From Sinorhizobium saheli (GTDB taxonomy: Bacteria; Pseudomonadota; Alphaproteobacteria; Rhizobiales; Rhizobiaceae), in contig NZ_LNQB01000099.1 in the NCBI RefSeq assembly GCF_001651875.1, forward strand, positions 48,618-112,617: a stretch of 64,000 bases of DNA, read 5' to 3'. The position numbers and the translations under genes are program-made. Below, in pieces: positions 45,233 through 54,833 of this stretch. Every line of letters starts with the position of its first letter. Within the stretch, counting starts at the first letter, position 1. The notes under the pieces were generated by a model, which saw only the letters and a list, made by a program, of their open reading frames with translations, made no database searches and had not been told where the DNA came from.

Positions 45233-48142
45233 TTGCTTTCTGTTTTCATTCTCGCCCCCTTTGCGGGAAGCCTCATCGCAACCTTCTTTCCGTCCGATCA
45301 GCGCGGTGCCACGGCCTGGTTCGCAGGCGCGATCGCGCTTGTCTGTTTCCTGCTGAGCGCCGGCCTCTATCCCTTCGTCGCCACCGGCAACGTGCTCCGT
45401 CTCGAACTCGCCTGGGTTCCGGAACTCGGCCTCAGCTTCACCTTGAGGATGGACGGCTTTGCCTGGCTCTTCTCCGCCCTGATCACGGCCATCGGCGTGC
45501 TCGTCGTTCTCTACGCCCGTTATTACATGGCCGAGGAGGATCCCGTTCCGCGCTTCTTCGCGCTCTTCCTCGCCTTCATGGGCTCGATGCTCGGCATCGT
45601 GCTTTCCGGCAACCTCATCCTGCTTGCGGTCTTCTGGGAAATGACGAGCATCGTCTCCTTCCTGCTGATCGGCTATTGGCATCACAATGCGCACGCGCGC
45701 GACGGTGCCCGCATCGCGCTGACCATCACCGGCATGGGAGGGCTGGCGATGCTGGTCGGCCTGGTGATCATCGGCCGGATCGTCGGCAGCTACGATCTCG
45801 ACGCGGTGCTGGCGTCGGGCGACGCGATCCGCAATCATCCGCTCTACGGCACGGTGCTCATCCTCATCCTCCTCGGCGCATTGACGAAGAGCGCCCAGTT
45901 CCCCTTTCACTTCTGGCTGCCGCATGCCATGGCGGCGCCCACACCGGTTTCGGCCTATCTGCACTCGGCGACGATGGTGAAGGCCGGCGTCTTCCTGCTT
46001 GCCCGGCTCTGGCCGGTGATGGCGGGGACGGAAGCCTGGTTCTGGATCGTCGGCCTTGCCGGCCTCGCGACGCTGGTGCTCGGCGCCTATTTCGCGATCT
46101 TCCAGCAGGACCTGAAGGGCCTGCTCGCCTATTCCACGATCAGCCATCTCGGCCTCATCACGGTCCTCCTGAGCCTCGGCAGCCCCCTTGCCGCCGTCGC
46201 CGCCGTCTTCCACATCGTCAATCATGCGACCTTCAAGGCCTCGCTGTTCATGGCGGCCGGCATCATCGACCACGAAAGCGGCACGCGCGACATGCGCCGG
46301 CTGAGCGGCCTTTTCCATTACATGCCGATCACCGCCACCCTCGCCATGGTGGCGAGCGCGGCGATGGCCGGCGTGCCGCTGCTCAACGGCTTCCTGTCCA
46401 AGGAGATGTTCTTCGCCGAAGCGATCGAGACGCATCTCGTCAATGCGCTCGACACCGCCACGCCCTATGTCTCGACGATCGCCAGCATGTTCGCGGTGAC
46501 CTATTCGCTCCGCTTCATCCACAGCGCGTTCTTCGGCCCGCCGCCGACGGACCTGCCGAAGAAGCCGCACGAGCCGCCGCGCTGGATGCGCGCCCCGGTC
46601 GACTTCCTGGTGCTCGCCTGCCTCGTCGTGGGCATCATCCCCGCCCAGACGATCGGCCCTTTCCTGCACACGGCCGTCGTCTCGATCCTGCGCGACGACA
46701 CGCCCCAATACAGCCTTGCCGTCTGGCATGGCTTCAACGTCCCGCTGATCATGAGCTTCGTCGCCCTTTCCGGCGGTGTGGGCCTCTATTTCATGATGCG
46801 CTCCTATCTCGCGACCGGCATCGAAGGCCCTCCGGTCTTCCGCCTCCTGCAGGGAAAGCGCATCTTCGAGCGCGTGCTGGTGACGCTGTCGTGGAAATGG
46901 GCCCGATCGCTGGAGCAGGGGCTTGGAACACGGCACCTGCAGCCGCAGATGCGCCTCCTCGTCTTCATCGCCCTGGCGGCGGGGGCATTGCCGCTCGTCA
47001 TCGGCGGCTTTCACCTGCCGCCGCTCGTCATCCGCGGCATCGATCCCGCCTTCGCCCTGCTCTGGGCGATCGGCATCGGCTGCGCGGTGGGTTCGGCCTA
47101 TCAGGCGAAGTTCCATCGCCTCGCCTCGCTGGTGCTCCTCGGCGGCGCCGGGCTCGTCACCTGCATCACCTTCGTCTGGCTCTCCGCCCCCGACCTCGCG
47201 GTCACCCAGCTTCTCGTCGAGATCGTCACGACCGTGCTCATCCTGCTCGGATTGCGCTGGCTGCCGAAACGCATCGAGGAGCCGAGAGCCGCCGAGGATA
47301 TCACGATCAAGACCCGCCTGAGGCGCCTGCGCGACTTCCTGCTCGCGACGGCGGCGGGCGGCGCGATGATGCTCATCGCCTATACGATGATGACGCGGCC
47401 GCTGCCCGATACGATCGCCGACTACTTCCTCGCGCGCGCCTACCGGGAAGGCGGCGGCACCAATGTCGTCAACGTCATCCTCGTCGATTTCCGCGGCTTC
47501 GACACGCTTGGCGAGATCGCCGTGTTGTGCATCGTCGCGCTGACCGTCTTCGCGCTGCTGCTGCGCTTCCGCCCGCAGGCCGACAGCCTGGAAGCGCCAG
47601 AACAGCAGCGGCTGCAGAACGCCTTCGACGACGATCATCCCGAGCGGACCGCGGGCGACAGCGTAGCCGAGTATCTCTTCGTCCCGTCGGTGATCATGCG
47701 CTGGATGTTCCCGGTGACCGGCATGCTTGCCGCCTATCTCTTCCTGCGCGGCCATGACCTGCCGGGCGGCGGCTTTGCCGCCGGCATCGCCCTCTCGATC
47801 GGCTTCATCCTGCAATACATGTCCGGCGGGACCCGCTGGGTGGAAGAGCGGCTGCGCATCCACCCGCTGCGCTGGATGAGCATCGGCCTCTTGGTGGCGA
47901 CGGCAACGGGCGTCGGCTCGTGGCTGTTCGGCTATCCGTTCCTCACCTCGCGCGCCGAATACGCGACGCTGCCCGTCATCGGCAAGGTGCCGCTCGCAAG
48001 CGCCATCCTCTTCGACCTCGGCGTGTTCTCGCTGGTGCTCGGCGCCACCGTGCTGATGCTCATCGCGCTCGCGCACCAGTCGGTCCGCGCACCGCGGGCT
48101 TTCGCCCGGGCCGCGCGCACGGAGAAGGAGGCGGCACGGTAA
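45233..48142 (+). CDS. phaAB: Cation/proton antiporter subunit PhaAB (MrpA-MrpB fusion)
   Basis: 969 residues from TTG 45233. About 20 membrane helices belong to the proton-pumping NuoL-like MrpA part; the core motif KSAQFPFHFWLPHAMAAPTPVSAYLHSATMVKAG is at about 220-255. A C-terminal MrpB part (RWMFPVTGMLAAYLFLRGHDLPGGGFAAGIALSIGFILQYM) is fused, as in S. meliloti PhaAB. The complex exports Na+ or K+ against protons and supports pH and salt tolerance. The start is uncertain: the first helix begins EYAEKLLSVFILAPFAGS, but no ATG stands near it. Candidates are TTG 45233 (GGAG three bases upstream), ATC 45215 (AAGGGG eight bases upstream) or GTG 45128. The stop overlaps phaC's start. Confidence 0.85.
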   Translation: MLSVFILAPFAGSLIATFFPSDQRGATAWFAGAIALVCFLLSAGLYPFVATGNVLRLELAWVPELGLSFTLRMDGFAWLFSALITAIGVLVVLYARYYMAEEDPVPRFFALFLAFMGSMLGIVLSGNLILLAVFWEMTSIVSFLLIGYWHHNAHARDGARIALTITGMGGLAMLVGLVIIGRIVGSYDLDAVLASGDAIRNHPLYGTVLILILLGALTKSAQFPFHFWLPHAMAAPTPVSAYLHSATMVKAGVFLLARLWPVMAGTEAWFWIVGLAGLATLVLGAYFAIFQQDLKGLLAYSTISHLGLITVLLSLGSPLAAVAAVFHIVNHATFKASLFMAAGIIDHESGTRDMRRLSGLFHYMPITATLAMVASAAMAGVPLLNGFLSKEMFFAEAIETHLVNALDTATPYVSTIASMFAVTYSLRFIHSAFFGPPPTDLPKKPHEPPRWMRAPVDFLVLACLVVGIIPAQTIGPFLHTAVVSILRDDTPQYSLAVWHGFNVPLIMSFVALSGGVGLYFMMRSYLATGIEGPPVFRLLQGKRIFERVLVTLSWKWARSLEQGLGTRHLQPQMRLLVFIALAAGALPLVIGGFHLPPLVIRGIDPAFALLWAIGIGCAVGSAYQAKFHRLASLVLLGGAGLVTCITFVWLSAPDLAVTQLLVEIVTTVLILLGLRWLPKRIEEPRAAEDITIKTRLRRLRDFLLATAAGGAMMLIAYTMMTRPLPDTIADYFLARAYREGGGTNVVNVILVDFRGFDTLGEIAVLCIVALTVFALLLRFRPQADSLEAPEQQRLQNAFDDDHPERTAGDSVAEYLFVPSVIMRWMFPVTGMLAAYLFLRGHDLPGGGFAAGIALSIGFILQYMSGGTRWVEERLRIHPLRWMSIGLLVATATGVGSWLFGYPFLTSRAEYATLPVIGKVPLASAILFDLGVFSLVLGATVLMLIALAHQSVRAPRAFARAARTEKEAAR

Positions 48143-48489
48143 TGGAGCTCATTCTTTCCGCCGGCATCGGGGCGCTCACGGCGTCCGGCGTCTATCTTCT
48201 CCTGAGGCCCAGAACCTACCAGGTGATCATCGGGCTGTCGCTCATCTCCTATGCCGTCAATCTCTTCATCTTCGGCATGGGCAGGCTCCGGGTGAACGCG
48301 CCGCCCGTCCTCGAACCGGGCGGGATCGGCGATCTTGCGCGCTATACCGACCCCGTTCCGCAAGCGCTGGTGCTGACGGCGATCGTCATCGGTTTCGCCA
48401 TGACGGCGCTGTTCCTGGTCGTGCTGCTTGCCTCGCGCGGCTTCACCGGCACCGACCATGTCGACGGCAGGGAGCAGCCCAGTGACTGA
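48142..48489 (+). CDS. phaC: Antiporter subunit PhaC (MrpC, NuoK-like)
   Basis: 115 residues, three membrane helices: MELILSAGIGALTASGVYLLLRP, VIIGLSLISYAVNLFIFGMG and LVLTAIVIGFAMTALFLVVLLASR. The middle LISYAVNL is the NuoK-type signature. ATG 48142 overlaps the phaAB stop (TAATG) with AAGGAG upstream. It overlaps phaD by eight bases. It is part of the proton path of the Mrp complex. Confidence 0.93.
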   Translation: MELILSAGIGALTASGVYLLLRPRTYQVIIGLSLISYAVNLFIFGMGRLRVNAPPVLEPGGIGDLARYTDPVPQALVLTAIVIGFAMTALFLVVLLASRGFTGTDHVDGREQPSD

Positions 48490-50101
48490 CTGGCTCGACC
48501 ACCTCATCATCCTGCCGATCCTCGTGCCGCTCGCGGTCGCCGCGATGCTGATCCCGATCAACGAGCGCGAGCGCATGCTGAAAGGCGCGATCGGCTTCGC
48601 CTCCACGCTCGTCGTCTTCGTCGTGGCGGTTATCCTGATGCGCTTCGCTGCGGCCGGCCCGGACAGCCTGCCGGGAACGGGTGTCTACCAGCTCGGAAAT
48701 TGGCCGGCGCCCTTCGGCATCGTGCTCGTTCTCGACCGGCTGTCGGCCTTGATGCTCTGCCTCGCGAGCGGGCTCGCGCTTGCCGCGCAGGTCTATTCCA
48801 TGGCGCGCTGGCACACGGCCGGACACCACTTCCACTCGCTGTTCCAGCTTCTGGTCGCCGGCCTCAACGGCGCCTTCCTGACCGGCGACCTGTTCAACCT
48901 CTTCGTCTTCTTCGAGATGATGCTCGCCGCCTCCTACGGCCTGCTGCTGCATGGCTCGGGCCCGGTGCGGGTAAAGGCGGGGCTGCATTACATCGCCGTC
49001 AACCTCGCCGCCTCGGCGCTGTTCCTCATCGGCGTCAGCCTGATCTACGGGGCCACCGGCACGCTCAACATGGCCGATCTCGCGACGAAGATAGCGGGCC
49101 TTGCGCCCGACAGCCGAAGGCTCGTCGAGAGCGGCGCGGCGGTGCTCGGCGTCGCTTTCCTCGTCAAGGCCGGCATGTGGCCGCTGAGCTTCTGGTTGCC
49201 GACGGCCTATGCGGCTGCGACGCCGCCCGTCGCCGCCGTCTTCGCGGTGCTGACGAAGGTCGGAATCTACGTCATCATCCGCCTGCACCTGCTCCTCTTC
49301 GGCGCGGCGGCGGGCACATCTTCCGGTTTCGGCCAGGACTGGCTGATCGTCGGCGGCATGCTGACGATCGCCTTCGGCGGCATCGGCGTCCTCGCCTCGC
49401 AGGCGATGGGGCGCCTCGCCGGCTATTCCGTTCTCGTCTCTTCCGGAACGCTGCTCGCCGCCCTCGGCCTCGGCCATCAGGCGATGCTCGCTGGTGCGCT
49501 CTTCTATCTGGTGAGCTCGACGCTGACGATCGCCGCCTTCTTCCTGCTCATCGAACTCGTCGAACGCGGTCGCGATGCCGGTGCCGACGTCCTGGCGGTG
49601 ACGATGGAAGCCTATGGCGATTTCGACGAGGACGAGAAGGAGGAAGAGGTCGGCGCCGCGATACCTGGCACGATGGCGATCCTCGGCCTCTGCTTCTGCC
49701 TCTCGGCGGTGCTCCTGTCCGGCCTGCCGCCGCTCTCGGGATTCATCGCCAAGTTCGCGCTGCTGCGCGGCCTTTTCGCCATGCCGGGCAGCGACCTCGC
49801 GACAGCGATGTCGGCCGCCGACTGGACCTATGTTGCGCTCCTCATCCTGTCGGGGCTTTCCGCCATGATCGCCATGAACCGCATCGGCATCCGCACCTTC
49901 TGGGCCTCCATCGAAGGGACGATCCCGCGCGTCGTCGTGATCGAGATCACGCCGGTCGTGGTTCTCCTCGCCGCCTGCATCTTCCTGAGCCTCGAGGCGG
50001 GACCGGCCATGCGCTACATGCAGGCGACCGCCGATGATCTCTTCCAGCCGATCGTCCACAGCGAGCGGGTGCTTTCGGCGCCGCGGGCGGGAGGCCGATA
50101 G
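48482..50101 (+). CDS. phaD: Antiporter subunit PhaD (MrpD, NuoM/N-like)
   Basis: 539 residues from GTG 48482, with AGGGAG ten bases upstream and overlap with phaC. About 14 helices; family motifs FLTGDLFNLFVFFEMMLAASYGLLLHG (catalytic Glu) and FLVKAGMWPLSFWLPTAYAAATPPVAAVFAVLTKVGIY (catalytic Lys). An acidic cytoplasmic loop YGDFDEDEKEEEVG is present near residue 385. It is the second proton-channel subunit of the antiporter. Confidence 0.93.
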   Translation: MTDWLDHLIILPILVPLAVAAMLIPINERERMLKGAIGFASTLVVFVVAVILMRFAAAGPDSLPGTGVYQLGNWPAPFGIVLVLDRLSALMLCLASGLALAAQVYSMARWHTAGHHFHSLFQLLVAGLNGAFLTGDLFNLFVFFEMMLAASYGLLLHGSGPVRVKAGLHYIAVNLAASALFLIGVSLIYGATGTLNMADLATKIAGLAPDSRRLVESGAAVLGVAFLVKAGMWPLSFWLPTAYAAATPPVAAVFAVLTKVGIYVIIRLHLLLFGAAAGTSSGFGQDWLIVGGMLTIAFGGIGVLASQAMGRLAGYSVLVSSGTLLAALGLGHQAMLAGALFYLVSSTLTIAAFFLLIELVERGRDAGADVLAVTMEAYGDFDEDEKEEEVGAAIPGTMAILGLCFCLSAVLLSGLPPLSGFIAKFALLRGLFAMPGSDLATAMSAADWTYVALLILSGLSAMIAMNRIGIRTFWASIEGTIPRVVVIEITPVVVLLAACIFLSLEAGPAMRYMQATADDLFQPIVHSERVLSAPRAGGR

Positions 50102-50104
50102 CCG

Positions 50105-50590
50105 ATGCGCACCTGGTTCCCCTACCCGCTGCTGTCGACGGGCCTCTTTCTCATGTGGCTGCTGCTCAACCAGTCGGTGGCGCCCGGCTCGATCCTCCTC
50201 GGGATCGTCGTCAGCACCGGCCTTGCCTGGGTGGCGCTGAAGCTGCAGCCGAGGCGGTCGCATCTCGGCCGTTGGTGGCGGCTCCCCGGCTTCGGCCTCG
50301 CCGTCGTCGCCGATATCGCCCGATCGAACCTCGCCGTCGCGCTCATCATCCTGCGCGCGCGCCGGCGCCCGTCCAGGGCCGGTTTCATGACCGTCGACCT
50401 CGACCTCGAGGATGAGAACGCGCTGGCGCTGCTTGCCTGCATCGTGACGGCAACGCCTGGCACGGCGTGCCTGGAATTCGATCGCCGCAGCAAGGTGCTG
50501 CTCCTCCACGTGCTCGACATCGAGAACGAGGAACTGTGGCGGCGGACGGTCAAGCACTACGAGGCCGAACTGAAGGAGATATTCCAATGA
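50105..50590 (+). CDS. phaE: Antiporter subunit PhaE (MrpE)
   Basis: 161 residues. Two or three N-terminal membrane segments (PLLSTGLFLMWLLLNQSVAPGSILLGIVVSTGLAWVAL) are followed by a cytoplasmic domain with FMTVDLDLEDENALALLACIVTATPGTACLEFD and LLLHVLDIENEELWRRTVKHYEAELKEIF, the standard MrpE ending. It starts three bases after the phaD stop and overlaps phaF by four. Confidence 0.93.
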   Translation: MRTWFPYPLLSTGLFLMWLLLNQSVAPGSILLGIVVSTGLAWVALKLQPRRSHLGRWWRLPGFGLAVVADIARSNLAVALIILRARRRPSRAGFMTVDLDLEDENALALLACIVTATPGTACLEFDRRSKVLLLHVLDIENEELWRRTVKHYEAELKEIFQ

Positions 50591-50868
50591 TGGGACTTGC
50601 GATCGTCTGGTCCGTCCTGCTGGCGCAGATCATGATCGCGCTCGCCATGGCCTTTGCACTCTACCGCATCGCCAGGGGACCGCGCGCCCAGGACCGCATC
50701 CTCGGCCTCGACACGCTCTACATCAATGGGATGCTGATGCTCCTGACCTACGGCATACGGACGGCGAACACGCTCTATTTCGAGTCGGCCCTGATCGTCG
50801 CCGTGATCGGTTTCGCCTCGACAGTCGCCTTCGCCAAGTTCCTGATGCGCGGCGAGGTGATCGAATGA
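50587..50868 (+). CDS. phaF: Antiporter subunit PhaF (MrpF)
   Basis: 93 residues, three membrane helices. The signature ALYRIARGPRAQDRILGLDTLYINGMLMLLTYG of MrpF, where the helix-2 Asp is essential in homologues, is complete. The ATGATG start overlaps the phaE stop; the second ATG at 50590 is an alternative. It overlaps phaG by four bases. Confidence 0.93.
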   Translation: MMGLAIVWSVLLAQIMIALAMAFALYRIARGPRAQDRILGLDTLYINGMLMLLTYGIRTANTLYFESALIVAVIGFASTVAFAKFLMRGEVIE

Positions 50869-51236
50869 GCCATCTGACCGACCTGCCGCCCTGGGCCGCG
50901 ATCGCCGTTTGCGGGCTGATGCTTCTCGGCGCGGCGATAACGCTCGTCGGCTCGCTCGGCCTGCTGCGCCTTCCAAGTTTCTACGAGCGCCTGCATGCCC
51001 CGACGATGGCGACCAGCGGCGGCACGATCGTCATCTGCCTGGCATCGATGCTCTGCTTCGCGGTTCTGCAGAGCCGCTGGATCGTCCACGAGTTGCTGAT
51101 CATCTTCTTCGTCACCGTGACGACGCCGGTGACGCTGATGCTGCTCGGCCAGGCCGCCCTCTACCGCGACCGCTTCGAGGACCGCAAGGACGTTCCCCGC
51201 AAGCCGAGACCCGCCCCGGACGAGGGTGCGCTGTAG
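50865..51236 (+). CDS. phaG: Antiporter subunit PhaG (MrpG)
   Basis: 123 residues with three helices: IAVCGLMLLGAAITLVGSLGLLRL, SFYERLHAPTMATSGGTIVICLASMLCF and LLIIFFVTVTTPVTLMLLGQAAL. The FYERLHAPTMATSGG block is the MrpG signature. It is the last gene of the operon. A GC-rich repeat fragment follows before cobM, which is convergent. Confidence 0.93.
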   Translation: MSHLTDLPPWAAIAVCGLMLLGAAITLVGSLGLLRLPSFYERLHAPTMATSGGTIVICLASMLCFAVLQSRWIVHELLIIFFVTVTTPVTLMLLGQAALYRDRFEDRKDVPRKPRPAPDEGAL

Positions 51237-51321
51237 CTACGCGCCTGCCTGACGGAACCAGAGAGGATCCGGGCGGGACGGCACCCCCTCTGCCCTGCCG
51301 GGCAGGCGGTATCGACGCCCG

Positions 51322-52080
51322 TTATTCCCGCCCGCGGAAGCGGCGCTGATAGGCGGGGTCGTAGAGCGAGCTTTCGCGGAAATCCGACGCTTCCAGCCCC
51401 GGCCCGACGAAGATCAGCGCCGTGCGTTCGATCGGTTCGGCGGCCACCTTCTCGGCGATATCGCCGAGCGTGCCGCGCACCACGCGCTCGTCCGGCCAGG
51501 ACGCCTTGACGACGATCGCCACCGGGCAATCGGCGCCGTAGAGCGGCGTCAGTTCCTCAACGACCCGGTCGAGCGCATGAATCGCGAGGTGGATCGCGAG
51601 CGTCGAGCCGGTGGCGCCGAAGGCCGCAAGCGTCTCGCTGTTCGGCATCGGCGAGGCCCGGCCGGAAACGCGCGTCAGCACCAGGGTCTGGGCGACCGCC
51701 GGGATCGTCAGCTCGCGGCCGAGCGTCGCCGCCGCGGCGGCAAAGGCGGGCACGCCGGGCGTCATCGTATAGTCGATCCCGTGCTTCTCAAGCCGGCGGA
51801 TCTGCTCCGCCACCGCACTCCAGACGGAGAGATCGCCCGAATGCAGCCGCGCGACATCCTCGCCGGCTTCCGCGGCGCGCACGTATTCCGCCTCGATCTC
51901 GTCGAGCGACATCGGCGCCGTATCGACGATGCGGGCGCCGGGCGGGCAATATTGCAGGAGCTCGGGCGAGACGATCGAACCGGCATAGAGGCAGACGGGG
52001 CAACGGCCGATCAGATCCCTGCCCCTGACCGTGATCAGGTCTGCCGCGCCGGGCCCGGCGCCGATGAAATGAACCGTCAT
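51322..52080 (-). CDS. cobM: Precorrin-4 C11-methyltransferase
   Basis: 252 residues. It adds the C11 methyl group from SAM to precorrin-4 in the aerobic cobalamin route. The tetrapyrrole methylase signature is [61 protein letters not shown] and [24 protein letters not shown] are CobM-specific blocks. Its start overlaps cobL's stop by four bases. It is the promoter-distal gene of the minus-strand cob group. Confidence 0.95.
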   Translation of the reverse strand: MTVHFIGAGPGAADLITVRGRDLIGRCPVCLYAGSIVSPELLQYCPPGARIVDTAPMSLDEIEAEYVRAAEAGEDVARLHSGDLSVWSAVAEQIRRLEKHGIDYTMTPGVPAFAAAAATLGRELTIPAVAQTLVLTRVSGRASPMPNSETLAAFGATGSTLAIHLAIHALDRVVEELTPLYGADCPVAIVVKASWPDERVVRGTLGDIAEKVAAEPIERTALIFVGPGLEASDFRESSLYDPAYQRRFRGRE

Positions 52081-53339
52081 AGTCTGTCCTCTCGAGATTC
52101 GGTCTTGACCCACGACCATTGCGTGACCGGCATGGCCGGGCGCCATCCCGTCATGGTGCCGACGGGTGCCGCGCGGGCGATGTCGATGCGGATCAGCGAG
52201 CCGCCGAGCCGCGCATGACGGGCGATGAGCCCCGCCTCCATCTCCGTCGTCACGGCATTGGCGACGAGCCGCCCGCCCGGCCGGAGCGCGGCGATCGCCG
52301 CCTCCATAACGCCCGGCTCGCTGCCGCCGCCGCCGATGAAGATCACGTCCGGCTGCGCAAGCCCCCGCAGCGCGCCTGGCGCCTCGCCTTCGACGACGAC
52401 GAGCCCCGGCACGCCGAAGCGGGCGGCATTGCGGCCGATTCGCGCCGCGCGCTCCGGCGACGCCTCGATGGCGATCGCCCGCATCGCCGGATCGGCGAGC
52501 ATCCATTCGATGGCGATCGAGCCCGAGCCGGCGCCGATGTCCCACAGGAGCTCGCCCTTGCGCGGCGCCAGCGCCGAGAGCGTCAGCGCCCGCACCTCGC
52601 GCTTGGTGATCTGGCCGTCGTGCTCGAAGAGCTGGTCGTCGAGACCGCTCGCAAGCGGCAGGACGCGCGCGCCCTTGTCGGCAATCACCTCGACGGCACA
52701 GACATTGAGCGAATGAACGCTTTCCAACGCAAAGCCGGCAGCGGTGTGGCGCGTGATGCGTTCCCGTTCGCCGCCCAGCGCCTCGAGCACCGTAAGCCGC
52801 GACTGACCGAAACCGCTGTCGGACAACAAGGCGGCGAGCGCCCTCGGGCCCTCCTCATCCGATGTCAGCGCCAGCACGCGCGCGTTCGGCTGCAGATGCG
52901 GGCGGATGAGGTCGAGCGGTCGACCGTGCAGCGAGGCCGTCGCCACGTCCTGCAGCGCCCAGCCGAGCCGCGAGGCGGCGAGACTGAAGGCGGAGGGCGC
53001 CGGGATGGTCCGCATTTCGCGCGCATCGATCCGGCGAGAAAGGGTGGCGCCCACGCCATGGAGAAAAGGGTCGCCGGAGGCGAGCACCACGACGGGAGTG
53101 CCCCGCCGCGAAACGATCGCCTCGACGGATTTTTCGAAGGGGCTTTGCCAGGCCTGGCGCTCCCCCGTCATCAACGGCGCCGCGAGCTCGAGATGCCGCG
53201 CTCCGCCGAAAACCACCGGTGCCGCCGCGATGAGCCGCTTGGCCTCGTCGCCGAGACCGGCTACACCGTCCTCTCCGATACCGATGACGATGAGCCAGGG
53301 AGCGACGATGGCCGGGACGCCGTTCGACATGTCAGCCAT
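52077..53339 (-). CDS. cobL: Precorrin-6Y C5,15-methyltransferase (decarboxylating)
   Basis: 420 residues, fusion of a CbiE-like half (about 1-215) and a CbiT-like half (about 225-420). The latter contains the SAM site [17 protein letters not shown] and decarboxylase-type [29 protein letters not shown]. It adds two methyls and removes the acetate carboxyl of precorrin-6B. ATG 53339 has GAGG six bases upstream. Its 5' end overlaps the 5' end of the oppositely oriented cobK by 32 bp. Confidence 0.94.
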   Translation of the reverse strand: MADMSNGVPAIVAPWLIVIGIGEDGVAGLGDEAKRLIAAAPVVFGGARHLELAAPLMTGERQAWQSPFEKSVEAIVSRRGTPVVVLASGDPFLHGVGATLSRRIDAREMRTIPAPSAFSLAASRLGWALQDVATASLHGRPLDLIRPHLQPNARVLALTSDEEGPRALAALLSDSGFGQSRLTVLEALGGERERITRHTAAGFALESVHSLNVCAVEVIADKGARVLPLASGLDDQLFEHDGQITKREVRALTLSALAPRKGELLWDIGAGSGSIAIEWMLADPAMRAIAIEASPERAARIGRNAARFGVPGLVVVEGEAPGALRGLAQPDVIFIGGGGSEPGVMEAAIAALRPGGRLVANAVTTEMEAGLIARHARLGGSLIRIDIARAAPVGTMTGWRPAMPVTQWSWVKTESREDRL

Positions 53340-54105
53340 GGACAGACCTCGCATCCTCATTCTCGGCGGCACCACCGAGGCGCGCGCGCTTGCCGAACGT
53401 CTCGCGGGCGATCGACGCTACGCAGCGGCTATCTCGCTTGCCGGCCGCACGGCCGATCCGCGCCCGCAACCCTTGCCGACACGCATCGGCGGCTTCGGCG
53501 GCGCGGAAGGGCTCGCCGCCTTCCTGCGCGCGGAGAAGATCGCTCTCCTCATCGACGCGACGCACCCCTTCGCCGCCCGCATTTCCGTGAACGCCGCCGC
53601 GGCGGCGGAGACGACCGGAACGCCGCTTTTCGCGCTCCGGCGCCCCGCCTGGGAGCAGCAAGCCGGCGATCGCTGGACGCCTGTCGAAAGCGTCGCGGAG
53701 GCGGTCTCCGCCCTTGGCGAGGCACCGCGCCGCGTCTTCCTCGCAATCGGCCGCCAGGAAGCCTTCCACTTCGAGAGGGCTCCGCAACACAGCTACGTCG
53801 TGCGCAGCGTCGATCCGGTGACGCCGCCGCTCGATCTGCCCGATGTCACCGCCATCCTCGCTTCCGGCCCCTTCGCGGAGGCCGACGAGATGAAGCTGCT
53901 GGTCGAACACCGCATCGACGTCGTCGTCGCCAAGAACAGCGGCGGAACCGCCACCTACGGCAAGATCGCCGCGGCGCGGCAACTCGGGCTGGAGGTGGTG
54001 ATGGTCGAGCGCCGCAAGCCTGCCGACGTGCCGTCGGTCGGCAATTGCGACGAGGCGCTCGAACGCATCCATCAATGGCTTTCCCCGAAGGATCGCGGCG
54101 TGTAG
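53308..54105 (+). CDS. cobK: Precorrin-6A reductase
   Basis: 265 residues from ATG 53308 (AGGGAG six bases upstream); ATG 53329 and 53338 are alternatives with no ribosome site. It reduces precorrin-6A to 6B with NADPH. Motifs are RILILGGTTEARALAERLA, LLIDATHPFAARISVNAAAA, LPDVTAILASGPFAEADEM and VVVAKNSGGTATYGKIAAARQLGLEVVMVERR. It is the only cob gene on the plus strand. It overlaps cobL head-to-head (53308-53339) and cobJ tail-to-tail (54072-54105), so its whole mRNA is antisense to any read-through cob transcript. Confidence 0.94.
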   Translation: MAGTPFDMSAMDRPRILILGGTTEARALAERLAGDRRYAAAISLAGRTADPRPQPLPTRIGGFGGAEGLAAFLRAEKIALLIDATHPFAARISVNAAAAAETTGTPLFALRRPAWEQQAGDRWTPVESVAEAVSALGEAPRRVFLAIGRQEAFHFERAPQHSYVVRSVDPVTPPLDLPDVTAILASGPFAEADEMKLLVEHRIDVVVAKNSGGTATYGKIAAARQLGLEVVMVERRKPADVPSVGNCDEALERIHQWLSPKDRGV

Positions 54106-54833
54106 ACGAGGTCCGGCCTGCCGTCACGGGCGATGATGCGCGTCTCCGGCGAGCCGATGATCACGCAGGTCGCCATGTCGGCGCGCTCTGCGTCGGCCTC
54201 GCCGAGCGGCATGACCGTGATGCGCTCGTCCGGCCGGCCGGCTGCCCGGCCGAAGATCACCGGCACGCGGGCCGGCAACACCTCCCTGAGGATCGCGAAG
54301 GCCTCGCCGAGCTGCCAGGGCCGCGCCTTGCTGATCGGATTGTAGAGGGCGATGACCAGCCCCGCCTCGGCCGCGAGCCTCAGCCGCTTCGTGATGACGT
54401 CCCAGGGTTTCAGATTGTCCGACAGCGACATGGCGCAGAAGTCATGGCCGAGCGGCGCGCCGATCCGCGCGGCAACGGCAAGCATGGCCGTGACGCCGGG
54501 CGTGATCGTGAGATCGACAGCGCGCCATTCCGCCGGCCCCCTGTCGATCGCCTCGCAGACGGCGGCGGCCATCGCGAAGATGCCGGGATCGCCGCCGGAG
54601 ACGACGCAGACGTCGACGCCTTCGGCCGCACGGGCAAGCGCCGCCTGGGCGCGGTCCAGTTCCTCGCGGTTGTCGGAGGCGATCCGGCGCTGGTCCGCCC
54701 TGAGGTGCAAGCGGTCGAGATAGGGACCATAGCCGAAGAATTCGGTCGCAACCGCGATCGCATCCCGCGCCTCCGGCGTCATCTGTGCCGGATTGCCCGG
54801 ACCGGTGCCGACGATGAAGAGCTTTCCGGTCAT
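54072..54833 (-). CDS. cobJ: Precorrin-3B C17-methyltransferase
   Basis: 253 residues from ATG 54833, overlapping cobI's stop. Methylates C17 and contracts the ring. LFIVGTGPGNPAQMTPEARDAI, VVSGGDPGIFAMAAAVCEAI, ITPGVTAMLAVAARIGAPLGHDFCAMSLSDNLKPWDVI and LYNPISKARPWQLGEAF are the family blocks. Its last 34 bases overlap the 3' end of cobK on the other strand. Confidence 0.95.
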   Translation of the reverse strand: MTGKLFIVGTGPGNPAQMTPEARDAIAVATEFFGYGPYLDRLHLRADQRRIASDNREELDRAQAALARAAEGVDVCVVSGGDPGIFAMAAAVCEAIDRGPAEWRAVDLTITPGVTAMLAVAARIGAPLGHDFCAMSLSDNLKPWDVITKRLRLAAEAGLVIALYNPISKARPWQLGEAFAILREVLPARVPVIFGRAAGRPDERITVMPLGEADAERADMATCVIIGSPETRIIARDGRPDLVYTPRSFGESH

